A stretch of 64,000 bases of DNA from UBA10649 sp037130755 (GCA_037130755.1 JBAXSI010000004.1:1-64000), one strand, 5' to 3'. Positions 1-8,754 are shown, counted from the stretch's first letter. The notes: generated by a model not told the origin, from the sequence alone. A program made the numbers and translations.

Positions 1-31
1 GAGGGTGGGTGGTGGTGGGGGGGGCGGCGCG

Positions 32-1426
32 TCAGGGCTGGACGAGGGTGGCCAGGCGGTCGATGGTGACGTCGAGGTCGTCGGTGGTGGTGCTCGGGTT
101 GATGATGCACAGCCGGAAGACCGTGCGTCCGCGCAGGACGGTGCTGGACGTGGCCGCCCGCCCCTCAGCCGTCAATTCAGCAACCGCGCGGCGGTGGTCC
201 TCGTCTGAGGCGCCGACGGCCGCGAAGTTGATGATGCCCAACTGCGCCGGCGTGACGATCTCCAGGCGTGGATCAGCCGCCACGACCCGCTGCGCGTACT
301 CGGCGAGGGCGATGCCACGTTCGATGGCCTGGGCGAGCACGTCGGTGCCGTAGTACCGAAGCGTGAGCCACAGTTTCAGTGCCCGGCTGCGTCGCGACAG
401 CTCCAGACTCCGGTTGTGCAGGTCGACCTCGCGACCGTCGAGGTCGGCGAGGTACTCCGGGTACATCGCGAAGGTGCGTTCGAGTGCACCGGGCTCGCGG
501 ACGTAGAGGCAGGCCACGTCGTACGGCTGGAACAGCCACTTGTGCGGGTCCATCACGAACGAGTCGACGAGGTCGAGCCCGGGCATGACGGCTCGTCCGC
601 GCGCGCTCATGGCCGCCGGCCCGCCGTAGGCGCCATCGACGTGCAGCCACACGCCGTGGGCGCGGCAGATGGCGCTCAGGGCCGGCAGGTCGTCCACGGC
701 TCCGGTGTTCGTCGTCCCGGCGGTCGCCACGACCACGCTGGGTCGAAGGCCGTCGGCGACGTCGGCCTCAATCGCCAGCTGCAGTGCGGTGGCCGACATG
801 CGGAAGCGGTCGTCGGTGCCGACGGTGCGGATCCGGTTCGTCGGCTGCCCGATCGCGGGAAGGGAGCGCCCGATGGACGAGTGGGTCTGGTCGGCGAGGT
901 AGATGACGCCGTCGCCGTTCTCGTGCCGTGCGGTGATGATGCCCGTGATGTTGGCCATCGACCCGCCGGACAGCAGCACGCCCTCGCTGGTGGGTGCCAG
1001 GCCGATCGCCTCGCGCAGCCACTCCAGGGCCACCAGTTCGACCGTGGTGGTCCCCGACCCGCCGCCCCAGGACGACGCAACGGACTGCATGCCGGTGCCC
1101 AGCCAGTCCGCGAGGATCGCCGGGTACGACGCAGGCGAGGCGACCCGGGCGAAGTAGCGCGGGTGCTCGCCATGCTGCTGGTTGGCCAGCGCGACATCGG
1201 CCAACGCCGTGAGATCCGGGTCCAGGTGGTGGCCGACGCGCGGCAGCGGTCCCCCGAGCACCGAGCGGAGCTCGACGGACGAACTCTCCTTGACGGCGGG
1301 CTGGTGGTCGAGAGTCGTCAGGTGCTCGATGGTGCGGTCGACGACCCAGTAGCCGAGGCGCCGCATCTCCTCCGAATCGAGCGCGAGGATGCCAGCGGGG
1401 ACGTCGAGCGCGGGGTCATGGTCCAT
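32..1426 (-). CDS. PLP-dependent group II amino-acid decarboxylase
   Basis: Probable cytoplasmic decarboxylase of the aromatic-L-amino-acid/tyrosine/histidine decarboxylase family (464 aa, the usual family length), releasing CO2 from an amino acid. The sequence shows the family N-terminal segment (LGYWVVDRTIEHL), the substrate-loop HPRYFA, the cofactor Asp in HVDGAYGG and the Schiff-base lysine in DPHKWLFQPYD near residue 297. I chose the ATG at 1426 because the previous gene on this strand stops at 1440-1442 and the family start follows directly; longer readings would run into that gene. It is the third gene of a coupled unit behind the FAD oxidoreductase and ALDH7. The substrate cannot be read from the sequence. 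The neighbours suggest amine or diamine metabolism, which is inference. Confidence 0.88.
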   Translation of the reverse strand: MDHDPALDVPAGILALDSEEMRRLGYWVVDRTIEHLTTLDHQPAVKESSSVELRSVLGGPLPRVGHHLDPDLTALADVALANQQHGEHPRYFARVASPASYPAILADWLGTGMQSVASSWGGGSGTTTVELVALEWLREAIGLAPTSEGVLLSGGSMANITGIITARHENGDGVIYLADQTHSSIGRSLPAIGQPTNRIRTVGTDDRFRMSATALQLAIEADVADGLRPSVVVATAGTTNTGAVDDLPALSAICRAHGVWLHVDGAYGGPAAMSARGRAVMPGLDLVDSFVMDPHKWLFQPYDVACLYVREPGALERTFAMYPEYLADLDGREVDLHNRSLELSRRSRALKLWLTLRYYGTDVLAQAIERGIALAEYAQRVVAADPRLEIVTPAQLGIINFAAVGASDEDHRRAVAELTAEGRAATSSTVLRGRTVFRLCIINPSTTTDDLDVTIDRLATLVQP

Positions 1427-1439
1427 GGTTGCCAGCCAC

Positions 1440-2624
1440 TCAGACGATGTTGACTTCGCCGCGCAGCGTCCCGTGGGCGAAGCGCTCGGCGTTGAAGGGC
1501 GCGACGTCCACCACGGGCTCGCAGTGCAGGTACAGGTCGCGGATGACCTCGCCGACGGCCGGGCCCTGCAGGAAGCCATGACCGGAGAACCCTGTCGCGT
1601 AGAGGAATCGCGAGACGTGCGCACTCTCGCCGATCAGTGCGTTGTGGTCGGGGGTGACCTCGTAGAAGCCCACCCATTTGTGGGCGATGCCGACGTCGAG
1701 GAGGGCGGGGCAGCGGCGTTCGATCGCCTCCATCAGGTCGGGCAGCCAGGCCTCGCTGTACTGCTCGCTGAACCCGGGCTCCTCCTCCTGGTACGACATA
1801 CCGAGCAGGACGGCGGGTCCCTCCCGGTGGAGGTAGAACGTCGTGGCCGCGTCGATCGTCATCGGCATCGTGTCGGGCAGCGTGGCGAGCAGTTCCGCGG
1901 GGAGCGGCTCGGTGATCAGGATCTGGCGGCGAAGCGGCAGGACGGGCAGGGGCACGCCCGCCATCTCGCCGACCTCCTTGGACCATGCGCCCGCTGCGCA
2001 CACGACCGCGTGTGTGCGAACGGTCCCGTGATCGGTCTCGACGGCCGTGATCTGGCCGTCCTCGACCGTGATCCCCGTGACGCAGACGTTCGTGCGGACC
2101 GTGGCGCCGTGCCGGCGAGCACCCGAGGCGTACCCGAGTACGACGGACTCGGGGCTGCAGTAGCCATCGCGGGCGTGGAACGCCGCCGCGAGCACATCGG
2201 TCGTGTCGATGCCAGGGGAGAGTGCCGCGGCATCGGCCGGCGTCAGCATGCGACTGGGGACGCCCATCGCGTTCTGGAGTGCGACCGACCTCTCGTAGAC
2301 GGCGACCTGCTCCGGATCGGTCAGGACGAACAGGTAGCCGGGCTGGTGGAGGTCGATCTCCTGCCCGGGTCGGTTGGGGAAGTCCTCGAAGGCATCCAGG
2401 CCGCGCATGCCGAGGGCGATGTTCACCGGGTCGGAGAACTGGGCCCGCACGCCGCCGGCCGCCTTGGACGTGGAGCCGCCGGCCAGCTGCCCCTTCTCCA
2501 CGAGCAGGACATCGCGCACGCCGGCTTCGGCGAGGTGGAAGGCGATGCTCGCGCCCATCACTCCGCCGCCGATGACGACGACGCCCGCGCTCTCGGGAAG
2601 GGCCTGAGCCGGCTGCGACGTCAC
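1440..2624 (-). CDS. FAD-dependent amine oxidoreductase (DAO / sarcosine-oxidase-beta type)
   Basis: Flavoprotein of the DAO superfamily (394 aa) that would oxidise a secondary or N-methyl amine. The N-terminal dinucleotide-binding motif VVVIGGGVMGASIAFHLAEAG is followed by the family patterns LVEKGQLAGGSTSKAAGG and a C-terminal GFSGHGFLQGPAVGE flavin loop. The start is GTG at 2624: its GTGA overlaps the TGA of the upstream aldehyde dehydrogenase, so the two are translationally coupled. An upstream in-frame ATG would lie inside that gene. Next to an ALDH7-type dehydrogenase, an L-pipecolate oxidase (AmaA-like) role is attractive, because that pair oxidises pipecolate to aminoadipate. Sarcosine, dimethylglycine or another amine remains possible. 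Confidence 0.88.
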   Translation of the reverse strand: MTSQPAQALPESAGVVVIGGGVMGASIAFHLAEAGVRDVLLVEKGQLAGGSTSKAAGGVRAQFSDPVNIALGMRGLDAFEDFPNRPGQEIDLHQPGYLFVLTDPEQVAVYERSVALQNAMGVPSRMLTPADAAALSPGIDTTDVLAAAFHARDGYCSPESVVLGYASGARRHGATVRTNVCVTGITVEDGQITAVETDHGTVRTHAVVCAAGAWSKEVGEMAGVPLPVLPLRRQILITEPLPAELLATLPDTMPMTIDAATTFYLHREGPAVLLGMSYQEEEPGFSEQYSEAWLPDLMEAIERRCPALLDVGIAHKWVGFYEVTPDHNALIGESAHVSRFLYATGFSGHGFLQGPAVGEVIRDLYLHCEPVVDVAPFNAERFAHGTLRGEVNIV

Positions 2625-4126
2625 GCGAAGCTCACGCCTTGCGCGAGCGGCAGGTCGTTGGAGTAGTTGATGGTGTTGGTGGCTCGGCGCATGTAGGCCC
2701 GCCACGCGTCCGAGCCGGATTCGCGACCGCCACCGGTGGTCTTCTCGCCGCCGAAGGCGCCGCCGATCTCCGCACCGGATGTGCCGATGTTGACGTTGAC
2801 GATGCCGCAGTCGGAACCCGCCGCCGACATGAACTGCTCGGCCTCGCGCTGATTGAGCGTGAAGATGCTCGACGACAGGCCCTGCGGCACGTCGTTCTGG
2901 ATGGCGATGGCCTCATGGATCTCGTCGTAGGTGAGCACGTACAGCAGCGGGGCGAACGTCTCCCGGCGGACGACGTCGGCCTGCGCGGGCATGCGCACGA
3001 TCGCGGGCGAAACGTAGGCGCCGCCGGGACCGGTCTGCTGCTCCGCGCCGACGACGAGCGTTCCGCCCGCGGCGACGGCCTCGGCGATGGCCGCCTGCAT
3101 CTTGTCGTAGGCCGCCGCGTTGATGAGCGGTCCCACCAAGGTGCCGTCCTCGAGCGGGTCGCCGACGGGCAGTCGGCCGTAGACCGCGGCGAGCCGCGAC
3201 ACCAGGTCGTCGACGATCGAGGAGTGCGCGATCACGCGGCGCATCGACGTGCAGCGCTGTCCGGCCGTGCCCGCTGCCGCGAACACGATGCCGCGGACCG
3301 CGAGGTCGAGGTCCGCCGAGGGCGCCACGATCGCGGCATTGTTTCCGCCAAGCTCGAGCAGCGACGTGCCGAAGCGGGCCGCCACGCGTGGTCCGATCTC
3401 GGCACCCATCCGCTCGGAGCCGGTGGCGCTGACGAGAGCCACGCGCGGATCATCGAGCAGGGGAGCGGCGCTGCCTCGGTCGGTGATGAGCACCTGGTGG
3501 ATTGCCGCAGGCGCTCCTGCTTCGGCGATCGCGCGGTCGAGGATGGCCGAGCACGCCAGCGACGTCAGTGGCGTCATCTCCGACGGCTTCCAGATCACTG
3601 CATCTCCGCACACCAAGGCGATGGCGGTGTTCCAGGCCCACACCGCTGCAGGGAAGTTGAACGCGGAGATGACGGCCACCACGCCGCGCGGGTGCCAGGT
3701 CTCCATGAGTCGATGGCCGGCACGCTCCGACGGCATCGTGCGACCTTCCAACTGGCGGGAGAGTCCGAGGGCGTAGTCGCAGACGTCGATCATCTCCTGG
3801 ATCTCGCCCAGCGCCTCCGAGCGGATCTTCCCAACCTCGATCGTGACGAGATTCGCGAGATCGGACTTGTGGTCCTCGAGCAGTCGGCCGAATGCCTTGA
3901 TCAGGAAGCCCCGCTGGGGTGCGGGCACCGATCGCCACGCAAGGAAAGCGTCCTGTGCCCGCGTGATGGCGTCGTTGACGCCTGCCTCGTCCAGGGCGCC
4001 GATCTCCATGAGGTCCGCTCCTGTGATCGGGGAGCGGGCGGAGGCACCAGAGCCGCTGGGGACAGTCGCGCCGCACGCGGCTAGGGAAGTCTGGGCAAGG
4101 GTCAGCAGGTCAGCCGTCGAGGTCAT
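2621..4126 (-). CDS. ALDH7-family aldehyde dehydrogenase (piperideine-6-carboxylate / aminoadipate-semialdehyde type)
   Basis: NAD(P)-dependent aldehyde dehydrogenase of 501 aa. The C-terminal block GGAFGGEKTTGGGRESGSDA, followed by MRRATNTINYS and LPLAQG, is characteristic of the ALDH7/antiquitin clade, whose known members oxidise alpha-aminoadipic semialdehyde (piperideine-6-carboxylate) in lysine and pipecolate catabolism. The catalytic Glu is in LELGGNNA (near 258) and the catalytic Cys in AGQRCTSMRR (near 292). The start is ATG at 4126, 25 bases after the kinase stop. A CAGACT hexamer 6 bases upstream resembles the TAGACT leaderless -10 boxes seen elsewhere in the window. It heads a three-gene coupled run with the FAD oxidoreductase and the decarboxylase. 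No lysine aminotransferase or cyclodeaminase lies nearby. Confidence 0.92.
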   Translation of the reverse strand: MTSTADLLTLAQTSLAACGATVPSGSGASARSPITGADLMEIGALDEAGVNDAITRAQDAFLAWRSVPAPQRGFLIKAFGRLLEDHKSDLANLVTIEVGKIRSEALGEIQEMIDVCDYALGLSRQLEGRTMPSERAGHRLMETWHPRGVVAVISAFNFPAAVWAWNTAIALVCGDAVIWKPSEMTPLTSLACSAILDRAIAEAGAPAAIHQVLITDRGSAAPLLDDPRVALVSATGSERMGAEIGPRVAARFGTSLLELGGNNAAIVAPSADLDLAVRGIVFAAAGTAGQRCTSMRRVIAHSSIVDDLVSRLAAVYGRLPVGDPLEDGTLVGPLINAAAYDKMQAAIAEAVAAGGTLVVGAEQQTGPGGAYVSPAIVRMPAQADVVRRETFAPLLYVLTYDEIHEAIAIQNDVPQGLSSSIFTLNQREAEQFMSAAGSDCGIVNVNIGTSGAEIGGAFGGEKTTGGGRESGSDAWRAYMRRATNTINYSNDLPLAQGVSFA

Positions 4127-4151
4127 ACGCGCAGTCTGCCGTGCCCGGTGG

Positions 4152-6065
4152 TCAGATGACGCGGATGGTCACCGAGCTGCCCTTGGGGATCTGGGTGCCG
4201 GCCTTCGGATCCTGCGAGTACACGCGATTGAGCGGGGTTGCGGCACCCTGAACGACGTTGACCTTGAGGCCGAGGTTGCGCAAGGTCGTAACGGCCTTGT
4301 CCTTGTTCATGTCGATGAGATTGGGCACGGTGACAGGCGGTGGTCCCTTGGACACGACGAGCGCCACCTTGGTGCCGGAATCGACCACGGTCCCGGCCTT
4401 CGGCTTGACCGAGATCACCACATGGTCCGCCACAGTCTCGGAGAACTTCTCCGTGACGTCGGCCTTCAGCCCGAGGTCGGCGAGCGTGGCCTTGACTCCG
4501 CCCAGCTTCTTGCCGACCACGTCCGGAACCGGTACCGGCTTGGGGCCCTTGGAGATCACAACCCCCACCGGGGTGCCGGGCTTGACGCTCTGGCCCGCCT
4601 TCGGCTTGCTGGCGACCACGAGGCCGGTGTCCACCTTGTCGTCATACGCCTGGGTCACGGCGCCGGGGGAAAGGTTTGCTGCGGTCAGGGCAGCTGCGGC
4701 CTCGTCCTGGGTCATGCCCTTGAGGGTCGGCACGTCGTAACGCTCGGGACCCTTGGACACGGTGGCTGCGACGGTGCCCTCCTTCTTGATGCTGCCGCCG
4801 CCTCCTGGATCCGTGCTGATGACGATGCCGACGGGCACCGTCTCGCTGAACTGCTCCTCGGTGACGTTGATCGACAGGCCCTGCGCGGCAAGCGTCGCGG
4901 TGGCAGCGTCGACGCTCGCCCCGACGACATTGGGCACGGGGACGGTCTTGCCAGGGCCGGCCGCGACGTACCAGCCACCGAATGCCGCAGCGAGCACGGC
5001 CAGGATGATCGCGAGCGCGATCCACGGAGCCTTGCTGCGACGGCGCTTCGGCTCGGCTTCCGAAGCAGCATCGGTCGGCCGAGCGGGGGGTGGACTGGCG
5101 GGCGGCATCGCTCCCTGGGTTGCGGCGGCGGACGCCTGGGCGGCGGCGGCCAACTGCGCGGACATCGTCGCGTCGACGATCAGGGTGTCGCGAGAGTCGA
5201 CGAAGGGCCGGGGCGGAGGCAGCATCGCGCGCACGCGTCGCACGTCGGCGAGGAAGTCCGAAGCGTTCTGGTACCTCAAGGAGGGGTCACGACGGGTCGA
5301 GGTGACGACCAGCGCGTCGACGTCGGCGGGGATCTCCGGTCGGACCGACGACGGCGGCGGGACATCGTTGTTCACGTGCTGATACGCGACGCTCAGCGGG
5401 CTCTCGCCGGCGTGCGGCACTCGTCCGGTGATCATCTCGAACAGCAGGATGCCGGCGGCGTAGACATCGGAGCGGCCGTCGGCCTCACCGCGCTCGACCT
5501 GCTCGGGGGAGAGGTAGGCGACGGTGCCGATGATCATCCCCTGGGTGACGCTGCGGTCGTCGGTCGACAGCGCCCGTGCGAGCCCGAAGTCGGCGACCTT
5601 GACCCGGCCGTCGTTCGAGATCAGCACGTTCTCGGGCTTGATGTCGCGGTGGACGAAGCCGGCGGCGTGCGCGGCGGACAGTGCCTCAAGGACCGGGTCG
5701 AGGAAGACCAGAGCCTGCTCGGGGGACAGGGGGCCGTATTGGCGCAGCACGTCCCGAAGGGTGCGTCCGGGGACGTACTCCATGGCGAGGTAGACCAGCC
5801 CGTCGTCGTCGCCCTGGTCGTAGACCGCGACGACATGCCCGTGCGTCAGCTTGGCGGCGGCCTTCGCCTCGCGTTGAAACCGGGCGACGAAGGCCTGATC
5901 GTGAGCCAGATGCGGGTGCATGACCTTGAGGGCGACAACACGGTCCAGTCGGAGGTCCGTCGCCTCGTAGACCGTCGCCATTCCGCCTCGGGCAAGCAGG
6001 GACAGAACCCTGTATCGGCCGTCGACGACAGTGCCGACCAGGCCGTTCTGCCCAGACGTCTCCAC
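4152..6065 (-). CDS. pknL: PASTA-domain Ser/Thr protein kinase (PknL/PknB type)
   Basis: Membrane receptor kinase of 637 aa. The cytoplasmic kinase domain (about 15-280) has the Gly loop ARGGMATVYEA, the lysine in VALKVM, HRDIKPEN, DFG and LSPEQ. A linker follows, then one membrane helix (about 342-367), then four extracellular PASTA repeats, each ending in a KGP-like boundary (about 370-637). PASTA domains in this family bind peptidoglycan or lipid II, so it probably senses cell-wall state. The start is GTG 6065, seven bases after TAGACT, consistent with a leaderless mRNA. The name pknL rests on the neighbourhood (mptA-like, prenyl synthase, metF); from memory, Corynebacterium PknL carries PASTA domains while mycobacterial PknL does not. 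PknB is less likely because no penicillin-binding protein or FtsW gene is adjacent. Confidence 0.93.
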   Translation of the reverse strand: METSGQNGLVGTVVDGRYRVLSLLARGGMATVYEATDLRLDRVVALKVMHPHLAHDQAFVARFQREAKAAAKLTHGHVVAVYDQGDDDGLVYLAMEYVPGRTLRDVLRQYGPLSPEQALVFLDPVLEALSAAHAAGFVHRDIKPENVLISNDGRVKVADFGLARALSTDDRSVTQGMIIGTVAYLSPEQVERGEADGRSDVYAAGILLFEMITGRVPHAGESPLSVAYQHVNNDVPPPSSVRPEIPADVDALVVTSTRRDPSLRYQNASDFLADVRRVRAMLPPPRPFVDSRDTLIVDATMSAQLAAAAQASAAATQGAMPPASPPPARPTDAASEAEPKRRRSKAPWIALAIILAVLAAAFGGWYVAAGPGKTVPVPNVVGASVDAATATLAAQGLSINVTEEQFSETVPVGIVISTDPGGGGSIKKEGTVAATVSKGPERYDVPTLKGMTQDEAAAALTAANLSPGAVTQAYDDKVDTGLVVASKPKAGQSVKPGTPVGVVISKGPKPVPVPDVVGKKLGGVKATLADLGLKADVTEKFSETVADHVVISVKPKAGTVVDSGTKVALVVSKGPPPVTVPNLIDMNKDKAVTTLRNLGLKVNVVQGAATPLNRVYSQDPKAGTQIPKGSSVTIRVI

Positions 6066-6072
6066 CCTTGCG

Positions 6073-6078
6073 AGTCTA
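6073..6078 (-). promoter_or_regulatory. Leaderless -10 box for the PASTA kinase
   Basis: On the minus strand the hexamer is TAGACT, followed by 7 bases and then the GTG start at 6065, so the message would begin at or next to the start codon. Its TAG is also the stop codon of the upstream NadR-like kinase gene. Confidence 0.5.
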
Positions 6079-6648
6079 GGTTGGCGCGCTCGGGGCCTGC
6101 TGTTGCCACGCCCGCCGCACGGCCCCGACGCGACCGGCGAGCTCTCCGGAGACGCGAATGTGAGCCATTCCTGCGAGTTCCTCGTCGACTATGCGTGAAA
6201 TGAGGTCGTGGACGCGCTCTCGCATGACGGGGCCGTCCCGCTGGATCCCGTCCGGTTGCCATGGCTGGTCGATGTCGCACCACGCGATGAGGTCGTAGTG
6301 GCGCGCCAGGTCGAGAGCAGGCGGCAGCAGCGAATCGTCATCGAAGTAGGCGATGCTGTAGATCGCCGTCATCAGGGCGGCCGGGTCGCCGATGACGACT
6401 CGGCCCGGCTCCCGCGCAGCCAGGTCGTCCTCCCGGTCCTGCTGCGCGCGCAGGATGGCCTCCTGCTCCTCGGCGCGGGGCGTACGACCCTCCAGGGAGA
6501 CGAAGTCCCTGAGCACCTCGGTGGCCACGGCGGCGTTGAGGTCGCTCGCCAGTGCCCGAGCCAGCGTCGACTTGCCGCTGCTCTCCGCGCCGATCAGCCC
6601 GAGGCGACGGGTGTTCGCCTCCGGGTCGCCGTCCGATGGCGAGGGCAC
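6076..6648 (-). CDS. NadR-like P-loop ATPase/kinase (AAA_28)
   Basis: Small P-loop protein of 190 aa with a clear Walker A (GAESSGKSTLARALA, about 19-33) and the general layout of the C-terminal kinase domain of NadR (AAA_28), which phosphorylates nicotinamide riboside. The Walker-B-like segment RVVIGDPAALMT and the later WCDIDQPWQPDGIQRD loop match the VDTD/W..DG region of the family. There is no DNA-binding or NMN-adenylyltransferase domain, so it is a stand-alone kinase-like domain and the ligand is inferred. The start is GTG 6648 behind a strong AAGGAGG. It is divergent from the lycopene cyclase pair across 36 bases and precedes the PASTA kinase by 10 bases. Confidence 0.75.
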   Translation of the reverse strand: MPSPSDGDPEANTRRLGLIGAESSGKSTLARALASDLNAAVATEVLRDFVSLEGRTPRAEEQEAILRAQQDREDDLAAREPGRVVIGDPAALMTAIYSIAYFDDDSLLPPALDLARHYDLIAWCDIDQPWQPDGIQRDGPVMRERVHDLISRIVDEELAGMAHIRVSGELAGRVGAVRRAWQQQAPSAPT

Positions 6649-6684
6649 CGTGCCTCCTTGGTCAGGTCAGGAGAGGATGTCCGC

Positions 6685-7023
6685 GTGGCCCGGCTCTCCT
6701 ACGTCGCGATTCTTGCATTCGTGCTCCTGGGCTGCCTGTGGCTCGAGGTCGCGCTGCGCACTCGCGTCTTGGCCCGGCCTCGTCGCCTCCTCCTCACCCT
6801 CGCACCCGTAGTCCTGGTCTTCTTCCTGTGGGATGCCTACGCGGTGAGCCAGGGCCACTGGTGGTTCGACACAGAACGCATCCTCGGCCTCTATGTGCCC
6901 GGTTCGGTGCCGCTGGACGAGATCCTGTTCTTCGTCGCGATCCCCATCGCTTCGATCCTCACGCTGGAGGCCGTGCGCAGCGTCCGCGGCTGGTCGGCCG
7001 GCGACGAGAGCGACGGCTCATGA
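6685..7023 (+). CDS. Lycopene cyclase subunit, CrtYc-like
   Basis: Small integral membrane protein (112 aa, three predicted helices) of the heterodimeric lycopene cyclase family (CarR/CrtYc domain), which cyclises lycopene ends to beta-rings. The family hallmark WWFDTERILGLYVPGSVPLDEILFF is recognisable, with the PLDE motif. The start is GTG 6685 with GGAGAGGA about 7 bases upstream. Its TGA overlaps the ATG of the partner subunit (ATGA at 7020-7023), so both halves should be made together. The pair forms its own plus-strand unit, separate from crtE-I-B. Whether it yields beta- or epsilon-ends cannot be told from sequence. Confidence 0.88.
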   Translation: MARLSYVAILAFVLLGCLWLEVALRTRVLARPRRLLLTLAPVVLVFFLWDAYAVSQGHWWFDTERILGLYVPGSVPLDEILFFVAIPIASILTLEAVRSVRGWSAGDESDGS

Positions 7024-7415
7024 CCTACACGCAATTGGGGTTCATGGCCGTCGTCGCGATGGTCGTTGTCGATCTCTCGGTGCTTCGCACGCGTCTGGTC
7101 CGCCGCCGGGTCTTCTGGACGTCCTACGCGATCATCTTGTTCTTCCAACTCCTGACGAACGGGATGTTCACCGGCTTCGGCATTGTGAAGTACCACGATG
7201 AGGCGATCATCGGGGGCACCTCGCCCGCAACTGGGCCACCGGCGTTCCTCGGCGACGGGCGTATCGCCTTCGCTCCGGTCGAGGACCTGCTGTTCGGTTT
7301 CGCGCTGGTGTTGATGTCACTGTCCCTGTGGATCTTCTGGGGCCGCCGCGGCCTCGATCGCACGCCGCACGCCGGTCCGCCGATCTGGCGCCGCGACGAC
7401 GCATCGTCGAACTGA
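7020..7415 (+). CDS. Lycopene cyclase subunit, CrtYd-like
   Basis: Second half of the split cyclase (131 aa, about three membrane helices). It retains the family segments LLTNGMFTGFGIVKYHDEAIIG, typical of CrtYd, and PVEDLLFGFALVLMSLS, the counterpart of the PLDE helix in the partner. It starts at the ATG inside the ATGA overlap with the upstream subunit. It converges with the VOC gene, with only six bases between the two stops. Known cyclases of this type need both subunits, so the two genes should be read as one enzyme acting in the membrane on lycopene from CrtI. Confidence 0.88.
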   Translation: MTYTQLGFMAVVAMVVVDLSVLRTRLVRRRVFWTSYAIILFFQLLTNGMFTGFGIVKYHDEAIIGGTSPATGPPAFLGDGRIAFAPVEDLLFGFALVLMSLSLWIFWGRRGLDRTPHAGPPIWRRDDASSN

Positions 7416-7421
7416 GCGTGA

Positions 7422-7811
7422 CTAGTCGAACCACCCGCTGAGAGTCGACGTGCTGGTCACGCAGAACTCGTTGCCCTCCGGATCGGTCATGACGGCCCAG
7501 CGGTCGGGGTTCGTCAGCGTGCTCGCGTCCGTGCGGTATTCGGTCAGTGCCGCACCGAGCACGTGAAGCCGATCGACCTCGATTGCGAGGTCGCCATCGG
7601 TGATGACGTCGATGTGCAGGCGGTTCTTGGTCACGTTGGGCTCGGGTACGTCCATGAAGTACAGGACGGTTGCGTCGGTGGCGGGATCACCGACACGGTA
7701 TTCGCGCGGGTTGCGCTCGATCACGAGGCGATCGAGCGCCGCGGCCCAGAACCGCGCCTGCGCCGACGCATCCACGCAGTCGACGACTACGGCCAGGATC
7801 GATGCAGCCAC
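7422..7811 (-). CDS. VOC-superfamily (glyoxalase-like) protein
   Basis: Single-domain vicinal-oxygen-chelate fold protein (129 aa). The first beta-alpha unit (ILAVVVDCVDASAQARFWAAAL) and the closing strand WAVMTDPEGNEFCV are classic VOC features. A Glu in the last motif and a His in NRLHIDV could bind metal. The substrate is unknown. The likely start is GTG 7811, immediately after the crtB stop at 7813-7815; a longer reading to 7868 would overlap crtB by 56 bases with a basic, low-complexity N-terminus. It is the last gene of the crtE-crtI-mptA-crtB run, but VOC genes are common passengers and a carotenoid role is not implied. Confidence 0.75.
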   Translation of the reverse strand: MAASILAVVVDCVDASAQARFWAAALDRLVIERNPREYRVGDPATDATVLYFMDVPEPNVTKNRLHIDVITDGDLAIEVDRLHVLGAALTEYRTDASTLTNPDRWAVMTDPEGNEFCVTSTSTLSGWFD

Positions 7812-7812
7812 C

Positions 7813-8754
7813 TCAGTGCTCCGTGGAGGTGGTCGGCGATGGGACGGCACGGCGGGCTCGTCGCGCACGGCGCCAGGCCGGTGCGGCCACGGCGATTCGC
7901 CTTGTCAGAGGCACCTTCGCCCGCTTGGTGAAGACGTCGTAGTCGTTCCGCTCCACCTCGTCGACGATGCCGCAGTACAGGACACGCGCGGCGTTGATGC
8001 AGTCGCGTGACGTCGGCATCAGCATGTCGACACCCGGGCGCGATCTCTCCTCGAGGTCGCGGACCCTTTGCACCTGGAACGCCAAGGCCTGCTTGATCGC
8101 CGGCGTGAGTGTCCGGGCTTCCAGGTCCTGCCGGCTGACACCGAAGCGCGCCAGTTCGTCGAGCGGCAGATAGACGCGGCCGCGATCGAGGTCCTCGCCC
8201 ACGTCGCGGATGAAGTTGGCGAGCTGGAAGGCCACCCCGAGATCGGTCGCGCGGTCGTAGGCCTCCGGCGAGGTCGGCTCGAGGATGGGCACCATCTGGA
8301 GCCCGATGACAGCAGCGGAGCCGTACACGTACTCGTACAGGTCGTCGTACGTCTGGTACTCCGTGACCGTCAGGTCCATGGCCATCGAGTGCAGGAAGGC
8401 ATCGAAGTGCTCCCGCGGGATGTCCCACCGGCGAACGGTGTCGACAACCGCCATGCACACGGGATCGTCAGACCAGCCTCGCTGGACATCGGCGATGAAT
8501 GCATCCCCCCACGAGTGCAGCCAGTCGGACTTCTCCTGCTCGGTCAGCGTCGACGACAGGTCGTCGACGATCTCGTCGGCGTAGCGGGCGAAGCCGTAGA
8601 GGGCGTGCACATATGGCCGTTTCTCCGGCGGGAGGAGGAGGGTCGCGAGGTAGTAGGTCTTGCCGTGCGCTGCGTTGAGCTCGCGGCAGCGCTCATAGGA
8701 CTCACGCAGATACGGATCGTGGATCCCCGCGGCGTCGAGTTCGCGATCGCTCAC
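7813..8754 (-). CDS. crtB: Phytoene synthase
   Basis: Condenses two GGPP to phytoene, the first committed carotenoid step (313 aa, normal length). Both Asp-rich substrate motifs are present: YADEIVDD (about 60) and FQLANFIRDVGEDLDRGRVYLP (about 160-180), with the GVDMLMP..RDCINAARVLYCGIVDEVE trans-prenyltransferase segment after them. The start is GTG 8754 in a GTGA overlap with the stop of the mannosyltransferase gene, so it is translationally coupled to a gene that is not itself a carotenoid enzyme. A squalene synthase role is less likely given crtI and the cyclase nearby. Confidence 0.94.
   Translation of the reverse strand: MSDRELDAAGIHDPYLRESYERCRELNAAHGKTYYLATLLLPPEKRPYVHALYGFARYADEIVDDLSSTLTEQEKSDWLHSWGDAFIADVQRGWSDDPVCMAVVDTVRRWDIPREHFDAFLHSMAMDLTVTEYQTYDDLYEYVYGSAAVIGLQMVPILEPTSPEAYDRATDLGVAFQLANFIRDVGEDLDRGRVYLPLDELARFGVSRQDLEARTLTPAIKQALAFQVQRVRDLEERSRPGVDMLMPTSRDCINAARVLYCGIVDEVERNDYDVFTKRAKVPLTRRIAVAAPAWRRARRARRAVPSPTTSTEH

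Noticed and set aside
416..1453. Long open frames antisense to the decarboxylase, and similar plus-strand frames opposite dehydrogenase, kinase, PAS and ABC genes
   Set aside because: They mirror the codon structure of the real genes on the other strand, encode low-complexity Arg/Gly/Ala-rich proteins and have no ribosome sites; this is normal in high-GC DNA.
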